Origin: CAVXNB01 sp963763085
Lineage (GTDB): Bacteria > Actinomycetota > Acidimicrobiia > Acidimicrobiales > Bog-793
Reading direction: 5' to 3'
Length of the DNA: 64,000 nucleotides
NCBI GenBank assembly: GCA_963763085.1
Contig: CAVXNB010000001.1
Span: forward strand, 1,240,001 to 1,304,000
Position 1 is the first letter of the stretch, and the number at the start of each line of letters is the position of its first letter. The notes beneath the pieces are model-generated. The model did not search any database and had not been told where the DNA came from. It saw only the letters and a list, made by a program, of their open reading frames with translations. This document shows, piece after piece, positions 1 to 8,675 of the stretch. The translations under genes were made by a program, and so were the position numbers.

Positions 1-791
1 GCCATGCAGTCGGAGCGGATCTCGACTCCATGTGCCAGCGCGTCCGGTAGGTGGGTAACGTAGGGACTCGCCTTCGCGTTCACCTTGCAGCCTTGTAGGC
101 AGTAGCCCCTATATATGCAATGCGGACGATTGCCGAAGGTGCCGTTCACGATGCCGACCGGCCCGACTCGCATTGTGATGCCCTTTTTGATCGCCCCTCG
201 CCAGAGCACCGAAGCGGCTTCAGAGATTGGATGCGGGGAGTGTGGGTAAGTGTGGGGATAGCCCCATGGCCAGTTCTGACCGGCCACGGGAAGTTCGGCC
301 TCGACTCGTTCGTAGTGAGGTCGCAGGTTCTCGTAGGTGATCGGCCAGTCGGCACCGACTCCGTCGAGCGTCATCGTTTGCAGATCTGAGGGATGGAAGC
401 GGGGACAGTAGCCCGCGTAATGGACCATCGATCCGCCCACACCGCGACCCGAGTTGTTCTTACCCATCTCGATCGGCTCGGTGCCGCCGATGATCCGCTT
501 CTCGTTCCAGTAGAGCCGATGGGATCCGGCTTCGTCGGAGACCCAGTCCTCGTCGGGATGCCAGAACGGACCAGCTTCGATGATCACGACCTTCCAGCCC
601 TTGCGAGCGACGCGCTGGGCCAGCACGGAGCCACCCGCGCCCGCTCCGACGACACAGAGATCGACCTCGTCACGATCGCGGAAGAGGCGCATCGTCCCCT
701 CTCCGGGCAGATCGCGGCGATGCACGTCGAGGAGATAACGGGAGTCGTTGTCCTTCGGACCAATAGCTCCCTTCAAAAAGTGACGGATCAC
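1..791 (-). CDS. GMC-family flavoprotein oxidoreductase, 3' part beyond the window
   Basis: Reading leftward from GTG at 791, the frame stays open to the window edge, so only the N-terminal ~263 residues are present. After about 35 residues it shows a dinucleotide-binding motif (VVGAGAGGSVLAQR, GxGxxG type) and then IIEAGP, the FAD-binding start of GMC oxidoreductases. Further on come GRGVGGSMVHYAG, another GMC signature, and a Cys-containing stretch. The family oxidises alcohols or sugars. When paired with a subunit-3-like protein, as here, it resembles membrane-bound gluconate or sugar dehydrogenases that pass electrons to a cytochrome. The GTG overlaps the upstream stop (GTGA), so translation is probably coupled. 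The substrate cannot be read from the sequence. Confidence 0.85.
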   Translation of the reverse strand, partial: MIRHFLKGAIGPKDNDSRYLLDVHRRDLPGEGTMRLFRDRDEVDLCVVGAGAGGSVLAQRVARKGWKVVIIEAGPFWHPDEDWVSDEAGSHRLYWNEKRIIGGTEPIEMGKNNSGRGVGGSMVHYAGYCPRFHPSDLQTMTLDGVGADWPITYENLRPHYERVEAELPVAGQNWPWGYPHTYPHSPHPISEAASVLWRGAIKKGITMRVGPVGIVNGTFGNRPHCIYRGYCLQGCKVNAKASPYVTHLPDALAHGVEIRSDCM

Positions 792-1414
792 GCGTCGCCT
801 TCGGTAACGGTTCGAACTGGATCCTCATCGGTCGCACCCGGTTTTTCGAACGGCTCACGGGTGCTCGTCGGTCCAAGGCGCATGAAGCCACGCGGATAGG
901 CCGGGCCACCGAAGCCGATCTCGTTCCACGCCCAGGGGTGAGAGTAGAACGCGGCGAGGATCATTCGCATGCAAACAGCCCAGGCATGCGAGACATTGAG
1001 CCGTTCGAAAGATTCCGACGTCAGCCAACCCATCGAGAACGCCGCAATGATCGACTCCTGGTCGGCCAATTCGAGGACGGCGAAACGGCTGCCGTGACGG
1101 GTGGCGGCGATCTCGTCAAGGCCGGCGAGCGTGATCCGCCAGGTGTCGCGGTCGTCGGGCATGTCGGCGTACTGATATCCGTCGAGGCGCCCTGCCGAGA
1201 GCTTCTCATCGACCAGCTCGGGGACAGGAATGCGCGGATCTTGATCCTGCGCGACGGCGACATCACAAAAGGCACGGAGGGTAGGTTGCTCGTGGGCAGT
1301 GAAGAAGGCGAAGCTCCCGCCCACCTCCATGCGATCCGCGATCACCTTGGCAGTAGCCTCGTCCCACGTGCTCGCTGCGTCGAAGACGTCGAAGTCGGGG
1401 TAGCGCCCGATCAT
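788..1414 (-). CDS. gluconate 2-dehydrogenase subunit 3-like protein
   Basis: 208 residues from ATG at 1414. The protein has the character of the gluconate 2-dehydrogenase subunit 3 family: an early segment TLRAFCDVAVAQDQDPRIPV, a helical middle, and a Trp/Tyr-rich end (FYSHPWAWNEIGFGGPAYPR). These proteins are small partners of GMC-type flavoprotein dehydrogenases, and such a gene follows directly, overlapping by four bases. I see no twin-arginine signal at this start. The open frame continues 134 codons upstream, but that part overlaps the neighbouring genes and looks non-coding. The ATG also overlaps the stop of a 34-residue ORF. The family call is from recognition of the pattern, not a search. 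Confidence 0.75.
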   Translation of the reverse strand: MIGRYPDFDVFDAASTWDEATAKVIADRMEVGGSFAFFTAHEQPTLRAFCDVAVAQDQDPRIPVPELVDEKLSAGRLDGYQYADMPDDRDTWRITLAGLDEIAATRHGSRFAVLELADQESIIAAFSMGWLTSESFERLNVSHAWAVCMRMILAAFYSHPWAWNEIGFGGPAYPRGFMRLGPTSTREPFEKPGATDEDPVRTVTEGDA

Positions 1415-1515
1415 CTGCGGCGTGACGCCTCGACGCTGGCGGGGAAGCCACGACGGTTTGCGGGGCTGTCGCCCTTCTCGCAGGTTCGGCAGGTGATCGG
1501 GTCGAGACAGATCAC
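1411..1515 (-). CDS. 34-residue Cys-containing peptide, translation-coupled
   Basis: A GTG three bases after the stop of the membrane-protein gene opens a 34-codon frame. Its stop overlaps the ATG of the subunit-3 gene (ATGA). The peptide begins MICLDPITCRTCEKG, with Cys at 3, 9 and 12, and ends in several Arg. It fills almost the whole 104-base gap between two operon genes and has the same start-stop overlap style as its neighbours, which supports real translation. The three Cys could bind metal, but the motif is not one I recognise. It could also be a leader that only couples translation. No clear Shine-Dalgarno lies at the usual distance. Confidence 0.4.
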   Translation of the reverse strand: MICLDPITCRTCEKGDSPANRRGFPASVEASRRR

Positions 1516-1518
1516 GCA

Positions 1519-2016
1519 CTAGGGACGCCCTTCCTCGCGACGCAAGATCGCCGCGAGCAGGCCCATGCCGCCAACCAGGGTCATCAGCCCGGGGGCGGCG
1601 ATCGGGGGACCCATCGGCACGTTGTAGGAGGCGAGGCCCCATCCGCCAGGCCTGCGCGCTACGCCGCGGGCGTGAAAGAACTCGCCTAGGAGCCCATTCG
1701 CGGTGTAAATGATCGCGGTCACCGGAAGGACCGTCTTCGCCCATTTCCGGCTGAACACACCCATCACTCCGGCGACGATCACCGGCGGTGTCAGGATGAT
1801 CGGGCTCCACATCCACTTGTTGCCAAAGCTTGCGCGGTAGTGCTCGAAGAAGACCTCTGCGGTCGTGACCGTTGCGGCCAGCGCCGTGAGGCCCGAGAGA
1901 GAACGTTCGAACGTCCCGTGCTGGATGTCCTTCACGATCCTGTCGATGATGAAAGTCGCCTCACCCAACGCCGCGGCGCCAGAGCTGCTACTTTCCGCCT
2001 CCTTCATCGCTCGCAT
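1519..2016 (-). CDS. small membrane protein of unknown function
   Basis: 165 residues from ATG at 2016, two bases after the stop of the TPP-enzyme gene, so certainly in the same operon. There is a soluble N-terminus of ~35 residues, then about four hydrophobic segments (around residues 39-55, 70-87, 96-112 and 140-158). The acidic and aromatic loop TTAEVFFEHYRASFGNKW follows the first. I do not recognise the family. Its place between a pyruvate-oxidase-like enzyme and a GMC dehydrogenase suggests a membrane anchor or electron-transfer partner, but no haem ligand pair or quinone motif is evident. Confidence 0.7.
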   Translation of the reverse strand: MRAMKEAESSSSGAAALGEATFIIDRIVKDIQHGTFERSLSGLTALAATVTTAEVFFEHYRASFGNKWMWSPIILTPPVIVAGVMGVFSRKWAKTVLPVTAIIYTANGLLGEFFHARGVARRPGGWGLASYNVPMGPPIAAPGLMTLVGGMGLLAAILRREEGRP

Positions 2017-2018
2017 GG

Positions 2019-3812
2019 TCAGGCACCGGGGATGAAATTCTGGACAGTCTCTCGGACACCTTCGAGCGCACCGCGCCAGCCATCTTTCGGATCCGCGAGC
2101 GTGGACTTCATGAGCGCCTCTACCTCTGCGCGGGTGATGTGTGGGGGAATCGGCGGCTCGTCGGGAGTGGTCATCGCGTCGACGATGACCGGACGGTCGG
2201 CGGCGAATGCTTGGTCCCACGCGCCCTCGATCTCGGCGGCGATACTGACCTTGATGCCTCTCAGGCCGATGAGGTTCGCGTATGCAGCGAAGTCCATGTA
2301 CGGGATCGCCTGCGAGCCCTCGAACCGGGGATCGCCCTCCATCGCGCGCTGTTCCCAGGTGACCTGATTGAGGTCTTCGTTGTTCAGTACGAGGACAATG
2401 AGTCGGGGGTCGGACCAGGTCTTGTAGTACTTGAGTGCAGTGAGCATCTCGGCCATGCCGCCCATTTGCATCGCCCCGTCACCCACCATCGCCACCGAGA
2501 CGCGATCAGGAAACGCGAACTTCGCGGCAATGGCGTACGGAACGCCGGGCACCATCGTGGCGAGATTGCCGGACAACATTGCCTTCATGCCCGTCCGGAC
2601 CTTGATATGGCGCGCGTACCAGTTCGCTGCCGTTCCGGAGTCCGAGGACAGGATTGCGTTGTCGGGCAGGTGGCGTGACAACGAGGAGAACAGACCTTGC
2701 GGTCGGATGCGACCGTTCAGATCGGACGGCTGACCGCGATCGTCCATTAGCTGCCACCACTCGGAGACGCTCTTCTTGATTCCCTCCTGCCATGAGCGGT
2801 CCGCCTTGTACTGCAACATTGGCAATAGCTCCGCGAGGCTGTCTTTCGAATCGCCTACGAGCGCGAGATCCATCGCGTAGCGGATCGAGAGATTCCGTGC
2901 CGCGAGATCGATCTGGACTGCTTTGGCCTGTCCGAGAGGAGGCAGGAACTCCGAGTAAGGAAAACTGCTGCCGATCATGAGCAGCGTGTCGGCGCCTTGC
3001 ATCATTTCCCACGACGGCTTAGTGCCGAGAAGTCCGATCGAACCGGTGCAGTAGGCCACGTCGTCTGGAACTGCAGCCTTTCCAAGGAGAGCCTTTGCGA
3101 CTCCGGCCCCTAGTGCGTCAGCGACGGCGAGGACCTCGTCGGTCGCGTCCAGCGCTCCCTGTCCGACGAGCATCGCTACTCGCTCGCCGGCATTGAGAAT
3201 GTCGGCCGCCGCGTGCAATTGCTCCGTGGATGGGATTTGTCGAGGCGGCCACCACCCGGCACCGGAGTGCACGGTGTGGGTCTTGAGAGGTTGCTCCGGC
3301 ACGGCTTCCATGTCCTGGATGTCGGCCGGAACGATTACACAAGTGACGGTGCGTTCGGCTTTCGCGATACGCATCGCGCGGTCGATCATGTGGCGAATCG
3401 TCGAGGGATCGGTGACCTGTTGGACATAGGCGGAGGCGACATCGGAGTAGAGCTGCAGCAGGTTCACCTCCTGCTGGAAGTCTCCGCCCATTGCTCGATT
3501 GAACGTCTGTCCGACAATCGCTACCACTGGGCGGTGGTCTAACTTGGCGTCATACAGTCCGTTCAACAGGTGAATCGCGCCGGGCCCCGAGGTTGCGAGA
3601 CAAACGCCTACCTCACCGGTGAATTTGGCGTGGCCGCAGGCCATGAACGAGGCCATCTCCTCATGTCGGGTCTGGATGAACCGCAGCTGGCCCTCCTGGC
3701 GTTTCAGGGCTCCCAGGATGCCGTTGATGCCGTCGCCTGGGAAGCCGTAGATCGTGTTGACACCCCATTCGATCAGCCGCTCGCAGAGATAGTCGCCTGC
3801 TGTTTGTGTCAT
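2019..3812 (-). CDS. thiamine-pyrophosphate-dependent oxidase/decarboxylase (pyruvate oxidase-like)
   Basis: 597 residues from ATG at 3812, chosen because GGGGAG lies just upstream; an in-frame start 42 bases earlier lacks this. The order is the classic three-domain TPP fold: an N-terminal PYR domain with RHEEMASFMACGHAKF, including the catalytic Glu that activates the cofactor; a central domain; and a C-terminal PP domain with GDGAMQMGGMAEML followed by NNEDLN, the GDG-to-NN metal/TPP motif. The family includes pyruvate:quinone oxidase (PoxB), acetolactate synthase and relatives. The Thr/Asn pattern and length fit the actinobacterial PoxB-like group. It heads a leftward redox operon. The true substrate (pyruvate or another 2-oxo acid) is uncertain. 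Confidence 0.85.
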   Translation of the reverse strand: MTQTAGDYLCERLIEWGVNTIYGFPGDGINGILGALKRQEGQLRFIQTRHEEMASFMACGHAKFTGEVGVCLATSGPGAIHLLNGLYDAKLDHRPVVAIVGQTFNRAMGGDFQQEVNLLQLYSDVASAYVQQVTDPSTIRHMIDRAMRIAKAERTVTCVIVPADIQDMEAVPEQPLKTHTVHSGAGWWPPRQIPSTEQLHAAADILNAGERVAMLVGQGALDATDEVLAVADALGAGVAKALLGKAAVPDDVAYCTGSIGLLGTKPSWEMMQGADTLLMIGSSFPYSEFLPPLGQAKAVQIDLAARNLSIRYAMDLALVGDSKDSLAELLPMLQYKADRSWQEGIKKSVSEWWQLMDDRGQPSDLNGRIRPQGLFSSLSRHLPDNAILSSDSGTAANWYARHIKVRTGMKAMLSGNLATMVPGVPYAIAAKFAFPDRVSVAMVGDGAMQMGGMAEMLTALKYYKTWSDPRLIVLVLNNEDLNQVTWEQRAMEGDPRFEGSQAIPYMDFAAYANLIGLRGIKVSIAAEIEGAWDQAFAADRPVIVDAMTTPDEPPIPPHITRAEVEALMKSTLADPKDGWRGALEGVRETVQNFIPGA

Positions 3813-4139
3813 ATGCTCCCCATGACATTCTCCCTTTGGCCGTACGGCCCTCACTGAGCCTTTCCCCTACAGCGTTCCTTCCAAACGTGCTTGCCCGAGG
3901 GCGGTCACTGGACGCTGCGCGATCTCGGGGCTGGACGCGACAACGCCCCCGGCCCAGGGGAGGCACAGGAGCGTGTCGCGTTTGTTCTTACCCACCATGC
4001 GCGGGCAACCAAACCCCTCATCGCGGTCGAGGGGGCTTCCGGGAGCCTGCGGGGCACAGACCGGGTCAACACATCAGACCCAGTCGTGTGGGTATGGGTA
4101 GCGGAGTGGTTGATGGTCGCCCCAGCAGAGGAGGTAACC
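3813..4139. other. intergenic region between divergent genes
   Basis: About 327 bases separate the leftward TPP-enzyme operon from the rightward flavin protein. Promoters for both must lie here. I see no convincing structured RNA, repeat or small gene. The reading frame that runs through it into the downstream gene has no start site with good context before 4140. Confidence 0.5.
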
Positions 4140-4679
4140 ATGAGGTGGTGCGAACTCGCCGATCAGGCGCCGCGTCTAGCGGAGCTTGGTCGGCAGCGAC
4201 TCGAGGACCCCGGAGTGGTTCTGGTCGGCACGATCCGTCGTGACGGGAGTCCGCGGATCAGTCCGGTGGAGCCCTTGCTATGGGATGGCGACCTCTGGCT
4301 GTCGATGCTCTTCGGGTCGCACAAGGCCGCGGACCTCCGTCGGGACCCGCGGGTGCTCGTGCACAGCATCGTCACGGGGCGCGACGGCGGTCTGGGCGAA
4401 TTCAAGCTCAGGGGCTGGGCAGTGGAAGCGCCGCCCGGTCCCGTCCGCGACGGCTATTCGGCCGAGGTTCGGAACCGACTGGGGTGGGAGCCCACGCCCG
4501 GGCGATTCCACCTTTTTTCGGTCGACATTCAGGACGTCACGTTTATCCGGTATGAAGACGCCTCCGGCGACCAGTTCGTGACCCGCTGGCCGCTCGGGCG
4601 GGAATTCGTGCGCCGAGGGAACGGAGGGACCGCCCTCGGTGATCCTGAGCCATATCAGGCACTGCTGACACATGCCTGA
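4140..4679 (+). CDS. pyridoxamine 5'-phosphate oxidase-fold (flavin/F420-binding) protein
   Basis: 179 residues from ATG at 4140, with an excellent GAGGAGGT Shine-Dalgarno seven bases upstream. The N-terminal half has the split-barrel pattern of FMN- or F420-binding PNPOx-like proteins: VVLVGTIRRDGSPRISPVEP, then a beta-rich stretch LWLSMLFGSHKAADLRRDPR, then VHSIV. The C-terminal region is an extra ~60-residue extension (FHLFSVDIQDVTFIRYED). Such proteins reduce small molecules or act as flavin-dependent detoxifying reductases, and the substrate here is unknown. A second protein of the same fold follows. I cannot distinguish FMN from F420 use from sequence alone. Confidence 0.75.
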   Translation: MRWCELADQAPRLAELGRQRLEDPGVVLVGTIRRDGSPRISPVEPLLWDGDLWLSMLFGSHKAADLRRDPRVLVHSIVTGRDGGLGEFKLRGWAVEAPPGPVRDGYSAEVRNRLGWEPTPGRFHLFSVDIQDVTFIRYEDASGDQFVTRWPLGREFVRRGNGGTALGDPEPYQALLTHA

Positions 4680-4862
4680 CCGATGCTCCCGGCGCTGTCT
4701 CGGATGTGTGGAGAGTCGAGACGGCCTGGGCTGTACTCGGCACGAGCGCCAAGAGGCTTTTGGCCCTAGGCACCGCCGGCGTGGACCCCTATACCTGGGG
4801 TTAGCGACACAACTTGATCTGCCGAGCGGAGAGCTTGGCAGGTGATCTGTGGAGGTAGCGCG

Positions 4863-5501
4863 GTGAGTCCGAAGCAAAAGGTGGTGCATCCTGTGGCGGC
4901 TACGGGGCTTACAGAGCCCGGCGCGATGAGCAAGTCCTGGATCGACGAGCTATCCCAGGAGGAGTGCTTATCCCTGCTCAGAATGAGCAGGTTCGGGCGG
5001 GTCGCGATCATCGTCGAGGAGTTCCCCGTCGTGCTGCCGGTGAACCATCGGCTTATCGATGATGCCCGTGGCGCGTTCCTGCTCCTGCGGACACGGTCGG
5101 GCAACGTGATCGACCGGGCCTCGAGCGCCGTTGCGTTCCAAGTCGACGGCGTGGATGTTGCGAGGCGCGAGGGGTGGTCGGTGCTCGTGCGGGGGAGGTC
5201 GCGCCGCGTCGATCCGGCCACGGCCGAGATCTGCGAGGGACTTGGTCTCGAGACCTGGCTCGCTGACCGGGACACCTGGGTCGTGATCGAGCCGGTTCTG
5301 ATCACCGGTCGCCGGCTGCATGCCGCTCCCCACGAATGGCCGACACTTCGCGACGAGGGACATTGGCTGCTAGAGATGAGCGACGAGCTGCGGTTCGCCT
5401 CGCCCAGAGCCCAGCGCCGGATCCTGCGCGAGTACTTCCGCACCGGGCCCTTTCCAGAGGCGAGCGCGGACGACGCAACCCTGTCGCCCGATGAACGCTG
5501 A
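4863..5501 (+). CDS. PNPOx-like flavin-binding protein
   Basis: 212 residues from GTG at 4863, preceded by GGAGGT at good distance. A later ATG at 4926 is the alternative start. The core begins at SWIDELSQEECLSLL and continues with RFGRVAIIVEEFPVVLPVNH, the helix-strand beginning of PNPOx-type proteins that often sit beside universal-stress or dormancy genes in actinobacteria. A later HEWP...W segment closes the domain. The C-terminal ~40 residues are charged. It is separate from the preceding 179-residue protein and not obviously its duplicate. Likely a flavin-binding redox or sensory protein in the cytoplasm. Confidence 0.7.
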   Translation: MSPKQKVVHPVAATGLTEPGAMSKSWIDELSQEECLSLLRMSRFGRVAIIVEEFPVVLPVNHRLIDDARGAFLLLRTRSGNVIDRASSAVAFQVDGVDVARREGWSVLVRGRSRRVDPATAEICEGLGLETWLADRDTWVVIEPVLITGRRLHAAPHEWPTLRDEGHWLLEMSDELRFASPRAQRRILREYFRTGPFPEASADDATLSPDER

Positions 5502-5516
5502 GCTGGCCCCGAGCCA

Positions 5517-5534
5517 CCGGCAGCGCGCTGCCGG
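5517..5534. repeat. perfect 18-bp palindrome
   Basis: CCGGCAGCGCGCTGCCGG is its own reverse complement and sits in the 60-base gap before the acyl-CoA dehydrogenase gene. It could be a repressor operator or a stem, but no T-run follows, so it is not a typical terminator. Confidence 0.6.
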
Positions 5535-5561
5535 AGCGGGGTCGCGGCGCGGCGCGGCTCA

Positions 5562-6809
5562 ATGAGGCTCGTCGATCCCTTCTCGAAGCCCTTGGAGTGG
5601 ATCCCCGAGGAGAGCCTTGCGCTCGTCGAGTCCATCCGGCGGTGGGCCGACGAGAAGGTGATCCCTGTTCGTCGCCTCATCGACGAGGATTGGGAGAGCC
5701 ACGAGATCTGCCGTCCCTTGCTGGAGTTCCTCTGTGTAGACCTCGGCTACCAGTGGGCAGCTTGGCCGAAGGAATACGGCGGCGGAGGGATCAACGCCGT
5801 CACCTCAGCTCTCTGCCTGGAAGAGATGGCACGCGCGGATGCCGGCCTGGCCACCGCCGCGAGTTGCTCGGTGTGGGCGATGTCGCCCGTCATGCCCCCT
5901 CGCGAGAACCCCGAACTTATGGCGCTGTTCACACCGAGGTTCCTGTCGAGCGACCGATGGTACGTGGGCTCGGCGGCGATCACTGACGGTCGAAGCGGCT
6001 CGGACGTGGAGAACCTTGACGGCACGCAGGGCCGTTTCATCGCAACGTCGGCCCGGCGTGACGGCGACGAGTGGGTGATCAATGGGCACAAGCTCTGGCC
6101 CACGAACTCGGGAGGCCTGGCCGACGTCTTCGCCGTGTTCTGTACGACCAACCGAGATGGCGGGGAGGGCGCATTCGCCATCGTCTATGTCCCCGCTGAC
6201 ACCCCCGGGGTGACCCAGGGAAAGCCCTATCGGAAGGCGGGAATGTCGGGTGACTGGAACAGCGACGTATGGTTCGAGGACGTGCGGGTGCCGGCCGCGT
6301 TCCGGGCGCACGGGCCGGGCGAAGACGCCGAGGCGGCGAGGGCCTTCATCGCCTCCGGAAACGTCGGGACCGCCGCACAGTGCCTGGGGGTCATGCGCAA
6401 TACCTACGAGCTCTTGCGCGAATGGTGCGACACGAGGGTCGTGGGAGGCAAGCAGCTGAAGGAGCACAGCCTGACCGCCGGCGTTCTCGCCGACATCGTC
6501 ACCGCCATCGAGGCGAGCCGCGCCGAGACCTACCTGAAGGCCAGGATGCTGGACCGGCCCGACCTCTACGGCGGGCGTCACACCCCCGAGATGCTTGCCC
6601 GCACGCGGGTGACGAAGCTCTTCGTCTCCGACCAACTGACCGTCGTGGTGAACAAGGCGATCGACCTGATGGGCGCCTTCGGGTACGTGCGGGAGGGCGA
6701 CGTCGAAAAGCACTGGCGGGACTCGAAGATCATGAGCTTGTGGATGGGCGGCCGCGCGCTCCCGCAGCTCGACATCGCCCGGTGGTTCTTCGATGCGAAG
6801 ACCTACTGA
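5562..6809 (+). CDS. acyl-CoA dehydrogenase family protein
   Basis: 415 residues, a normal length for the family. The N-terminal helical domain has WAAWPKEYGGGGINAV and LEEMARADAG. The middle beta domain has AITDGRSGSDVENLDG, the loop that contacts the flavin and substrate (family usually AxTEPxxGSD; here TDGRSGSD). It is followed by INGHKLWPTNSG. The C-terminal helical bundle carries LMGAFGYVREGDVEKHWRDSK, the usual FAD-contacting end. The enzyme removes alpha,beta hydrogens from an acyl-CoA, passing electrons to ETF. The acyl chain cannot be told. There is no good Shine-Dalgarno at this ATG. The 18-bp palindrome just upstream may be its control site. Confidence 0.9.
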   Translation: MRLVDPFSKPLEWIPEESLALVESIRRWADEKVIPVRRLIDEDWESHEICRPLLEFLCVDLGYQWAAWPKEYGGGGINAVTSALCLEEMARADAGLATAASCSVWAMSPVMPPRENPELMALFTPRFLSSDRWYVGSAAITDGRSGSDVENLDGTQGRFIATSARRDGDEWVINGHKLWPTNSGGLADVFAVFCTTNRDGGEGAFAIVYVPADTPGVTQGKPYRKAGMSGDWNSDVWFEDVRVPAAFRAHGPGEDAEAARAFIASGNVGTAAQCLGVMRNTYELLREWCDTRVVGGKQLKEHSLTAGVLADIVTAIEASRAETYLKARMLDRPDLYGGRHTPEMLARTRVTKLFVSDQLTVVVNKAIDLMGAFGYVREGDVEKHWRDSKIMSLWMGGRALPQLDIARWFFDAKTY

Positions 6810-6828
6810 GAGCACGGAGGACGCGCGT

Positions 6829-7470
6829 TCAGCGCGCGAGACCTCGGCGATGTGCATAGGCAATTGCTTGTGACCGGTCACGGCTTCCAGTCTTGGCGAA
6901 GATGTGATTCACATGCGTCTTGATCGTCACCTCGCTCACATAAAGCTGGTCGGCGATCTCCGAATTGGAAAATCCAGCTGCGATTAAGCGAAGGACCTCC
7001 GCCTCGCGCACGGTCAACCCATCCGGCAAGAGACCCCCACCTGCGGGTGAAGCCGGCAGCGAAGCCACCTCTACGAGGCGGGCTTGGACCTCTGAGTCCA
7101 AGATGGCTTGGCCCGAGGCCGCCGCTTCCAACGCTCGGCCGATGTGTTCCCTGCCGGCATCCTTGGTCAGATATCCGATGGCCCCCGCTTGCAAGGCGCC
7201 AACGATCGACTCGTCGTCGGCGTAGGTGGTGAGCACGACCACCTGTGTCGCGGGATGCTCGGCACGAATGCGCCTCGTAGCCTCCACGCCGTCCACTCGC
7301 GGCATACGCAGGTCCATGAGAACGACATCGGGTGCAAGCTCGGCCACGAGAGAGACTGCCTCGTCGCCATCGGCTGCGGCACCCACCACGTCGATGCCCG
7401 ACATGGTGCCGAGCAGCGTGATCAGCCCTTCACGCACCACGGTCTGGTCATCGGCCACCACTACCCTCAT
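6829..7470 (-). CDS. NarL/FixJ-type response regulator
   Basis: 213 residues. The receiver domain (1-~120) has the acidic pocket VVVADDQ, the phospho-acceptor Asp53 in VVLMDLRMP, a Thr-Thr switch (VVLTTY) and Lys in LTKDAG. The C-terminal ~60 residues are a LuxR-type helix-turn-helix (LTVREAEVLRLIAAGFSNSE, then YVSEVTIKTHVNHIFAK). The ATG overlaps the stop of the histidine-kinase gene, so the two are an expressed pair. It converges on the acyl-CoA dehydrogenase with a 19-base gap. Targets are unknown; the two membrane-protein genes upstream are candidates. Confidence 0.95.
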   Translation of the reverse strand: MRVVVADDQTVVREGLITLLGTMSGIDVVGAAADGDEAVSLVAELAPDVVLMDLRMPRVDGVEATRRIRAEHPATQVVVLTTYADDESIVGALQAGAIGYLTKDAGREHIGRALEAAASGQAILDSEVQARLVEVASLPASPAGGGLLPDGLTVREAEVLRLIAAGFSNSEIADQLYVSEVTIKTHVNHIFAKTGSRDRSQAIAYAHRRGLAR

Positions 7471-8675
7471 GCCGGAACCGCCACATGGACGGTCCAGCCC
7501 GATTCGCTCGGCTTGGCTTGGACCTCGCCGCCGAGAAGCTCGATGCGCTCACGCATCCCCTGTAACCCGAATCCGCCCCCTGTGCCCTTGAGCTCAGTTG
7601 TAGCAGCGCCATCGGGTCTCGAACCGTTGGTTACCTCGAGCACGGTCTTCCCAGGCTCGAAGTCGAGCTTGATCGTGACCGGTGCGCCCGGGGCGTGCTT
7701 GCGGGCATTGGTGAGCGCCTCCTGGGCGGCGCGGTACAAGGCCACCCCGGCCTCAGGAGCGAGACGACGCGGGCGGCCTTCCACGACGAGCTCGGCACGC
7801 TCACGGGACGCCAAGGTGTCGAGTTGCTCAGCGAGTTCCACCGGCTCGTCGCGTAGCGCGTGCACCGCTTGGCGCGTCTCATCGAGTCCTTGGACCGCCA
7901 ATACTCGGGCATCTTGGATCAGTCTGCGGGCCTTGTCCGGGTCGTGACCCGCCTCCAACAAAGCATCGGCCGCGTCGAGCTGCACGGACAATGCCCCGAG
8001 CGAGTGTGCCAACAGGTCATGGATCTCTCGCCCCAACCTGTTGCGCTCAGCCAAAGCCGCTGCTCGGTCTCGCTCTGCGTCGGCCCGTACTCGCTCCGCC
8101 AACAACTCTTCGGCTTGACGAGTTCGGTCCAGGTACTGGCGCCGGCTGGCACCGGCCATGAGTCCGGCGGCGACGGCAAAGGCCCCTTCGGCAATGAGTT
8201 CGTTGCGCGAGGGAGTGCCGAGCGCGGCGACGGCCACCACCAACGCGCCGAGCCCGATGGCGCCAACGAGAACTGCGGGACGCGCCTCGAAGGCGATCGC
8301 CGAGCCGAGCCCCGCGACCGCGACGAACCAGATGGCTTGGGGGGCAAACGCCACCAGGACTCCACCCGATGCTGCCAACAGGGCGAGGAACCCCCAGGTG
8401 ATCTGATCGGGTGCTTCGAGCCGCCGACTTGCCATCCATCCGATCCATCCGATTATGACGGCTGCCGCCAACATCGGAACGGCCCAGTGCTCCCCGGGGA
8501 TCCGTGGCTCTCGTTGATGGCCCACCGCCCACAGAAGCGCCGCTAGTGCAGCAAGGCGGGCAATGGTCAACATGCGCTCGGATCGCGTTCCTCGCAGGGA
8601 CCAAAGCCGTGACGCCAGCTCCATGTCGAACATGATCCCACTCGGGCGTCGAAGCTCGGCTGTTGTCCTGATCAC
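7467..8675 (-). CDS. sensor histidine kinase, NarL-partner (HisKA_3) type
   Basis: 402 residues from GTG at 8675, which overlaps the upstream stop (GTGA); ATG at 8633 is the alternative. Four to six hydrophobic segments occupy roughly residues 35-155, with no large extracellular sensor loop. Then come a coiled linker and the dimerisation/phosphorylation helix GREIHDLLAHSLGALSVQLD, in which His is the phospho-site. The HATPase domain follows, with N-box EALTNARKHA and G-box GGGFGLQGMRERIE. Its short loops suggest sensing within or at the membrane, as in DesK-like kinases. Partner: the response regulator directly downstream. Confidence 0.93.
   Translation of the reverse strand: MIRTTAELRRPSGIMFDMELASRLWSLRGTRSERMLTIARLAALAALLWAVGHQREPRIPGEHWAVPMLAAAVIIGWIGWMASRRLEAPDQITWGFLALLAASGGVLVAFAPQAIWFVAVAGLGSAIAFEARPAVLVGAIGLGALVVAVAALGTPSRNELIAEGAFAVAAGLMAGASRRQYLDRTRQAEELLAERVRADAERDRAAALAERNRLGREIHDLLAHSLGALSVQLDAADALLEAGHDPDKARRLIQDARVLAVQGLDETRQAVHALRDEPVELAEQLDTLASRERAELVVEGRPRRLAPEAGVALYRAAQEALTNARKHAPGAPVTIKLDFEPGKTVLEVTNGSRPDGAATTELKGTGGGFGLQGMRERIELLGGEVQAKPSESGWTVHVAVPA

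Noticed and set aside
788..1816. Subunit-3 gene starting at 1816 (342 residues)
   Set aside because: The added 134 residues overlap the whole membrane-protein 3' region and look like antisense composition; 1414 gives the expected length.
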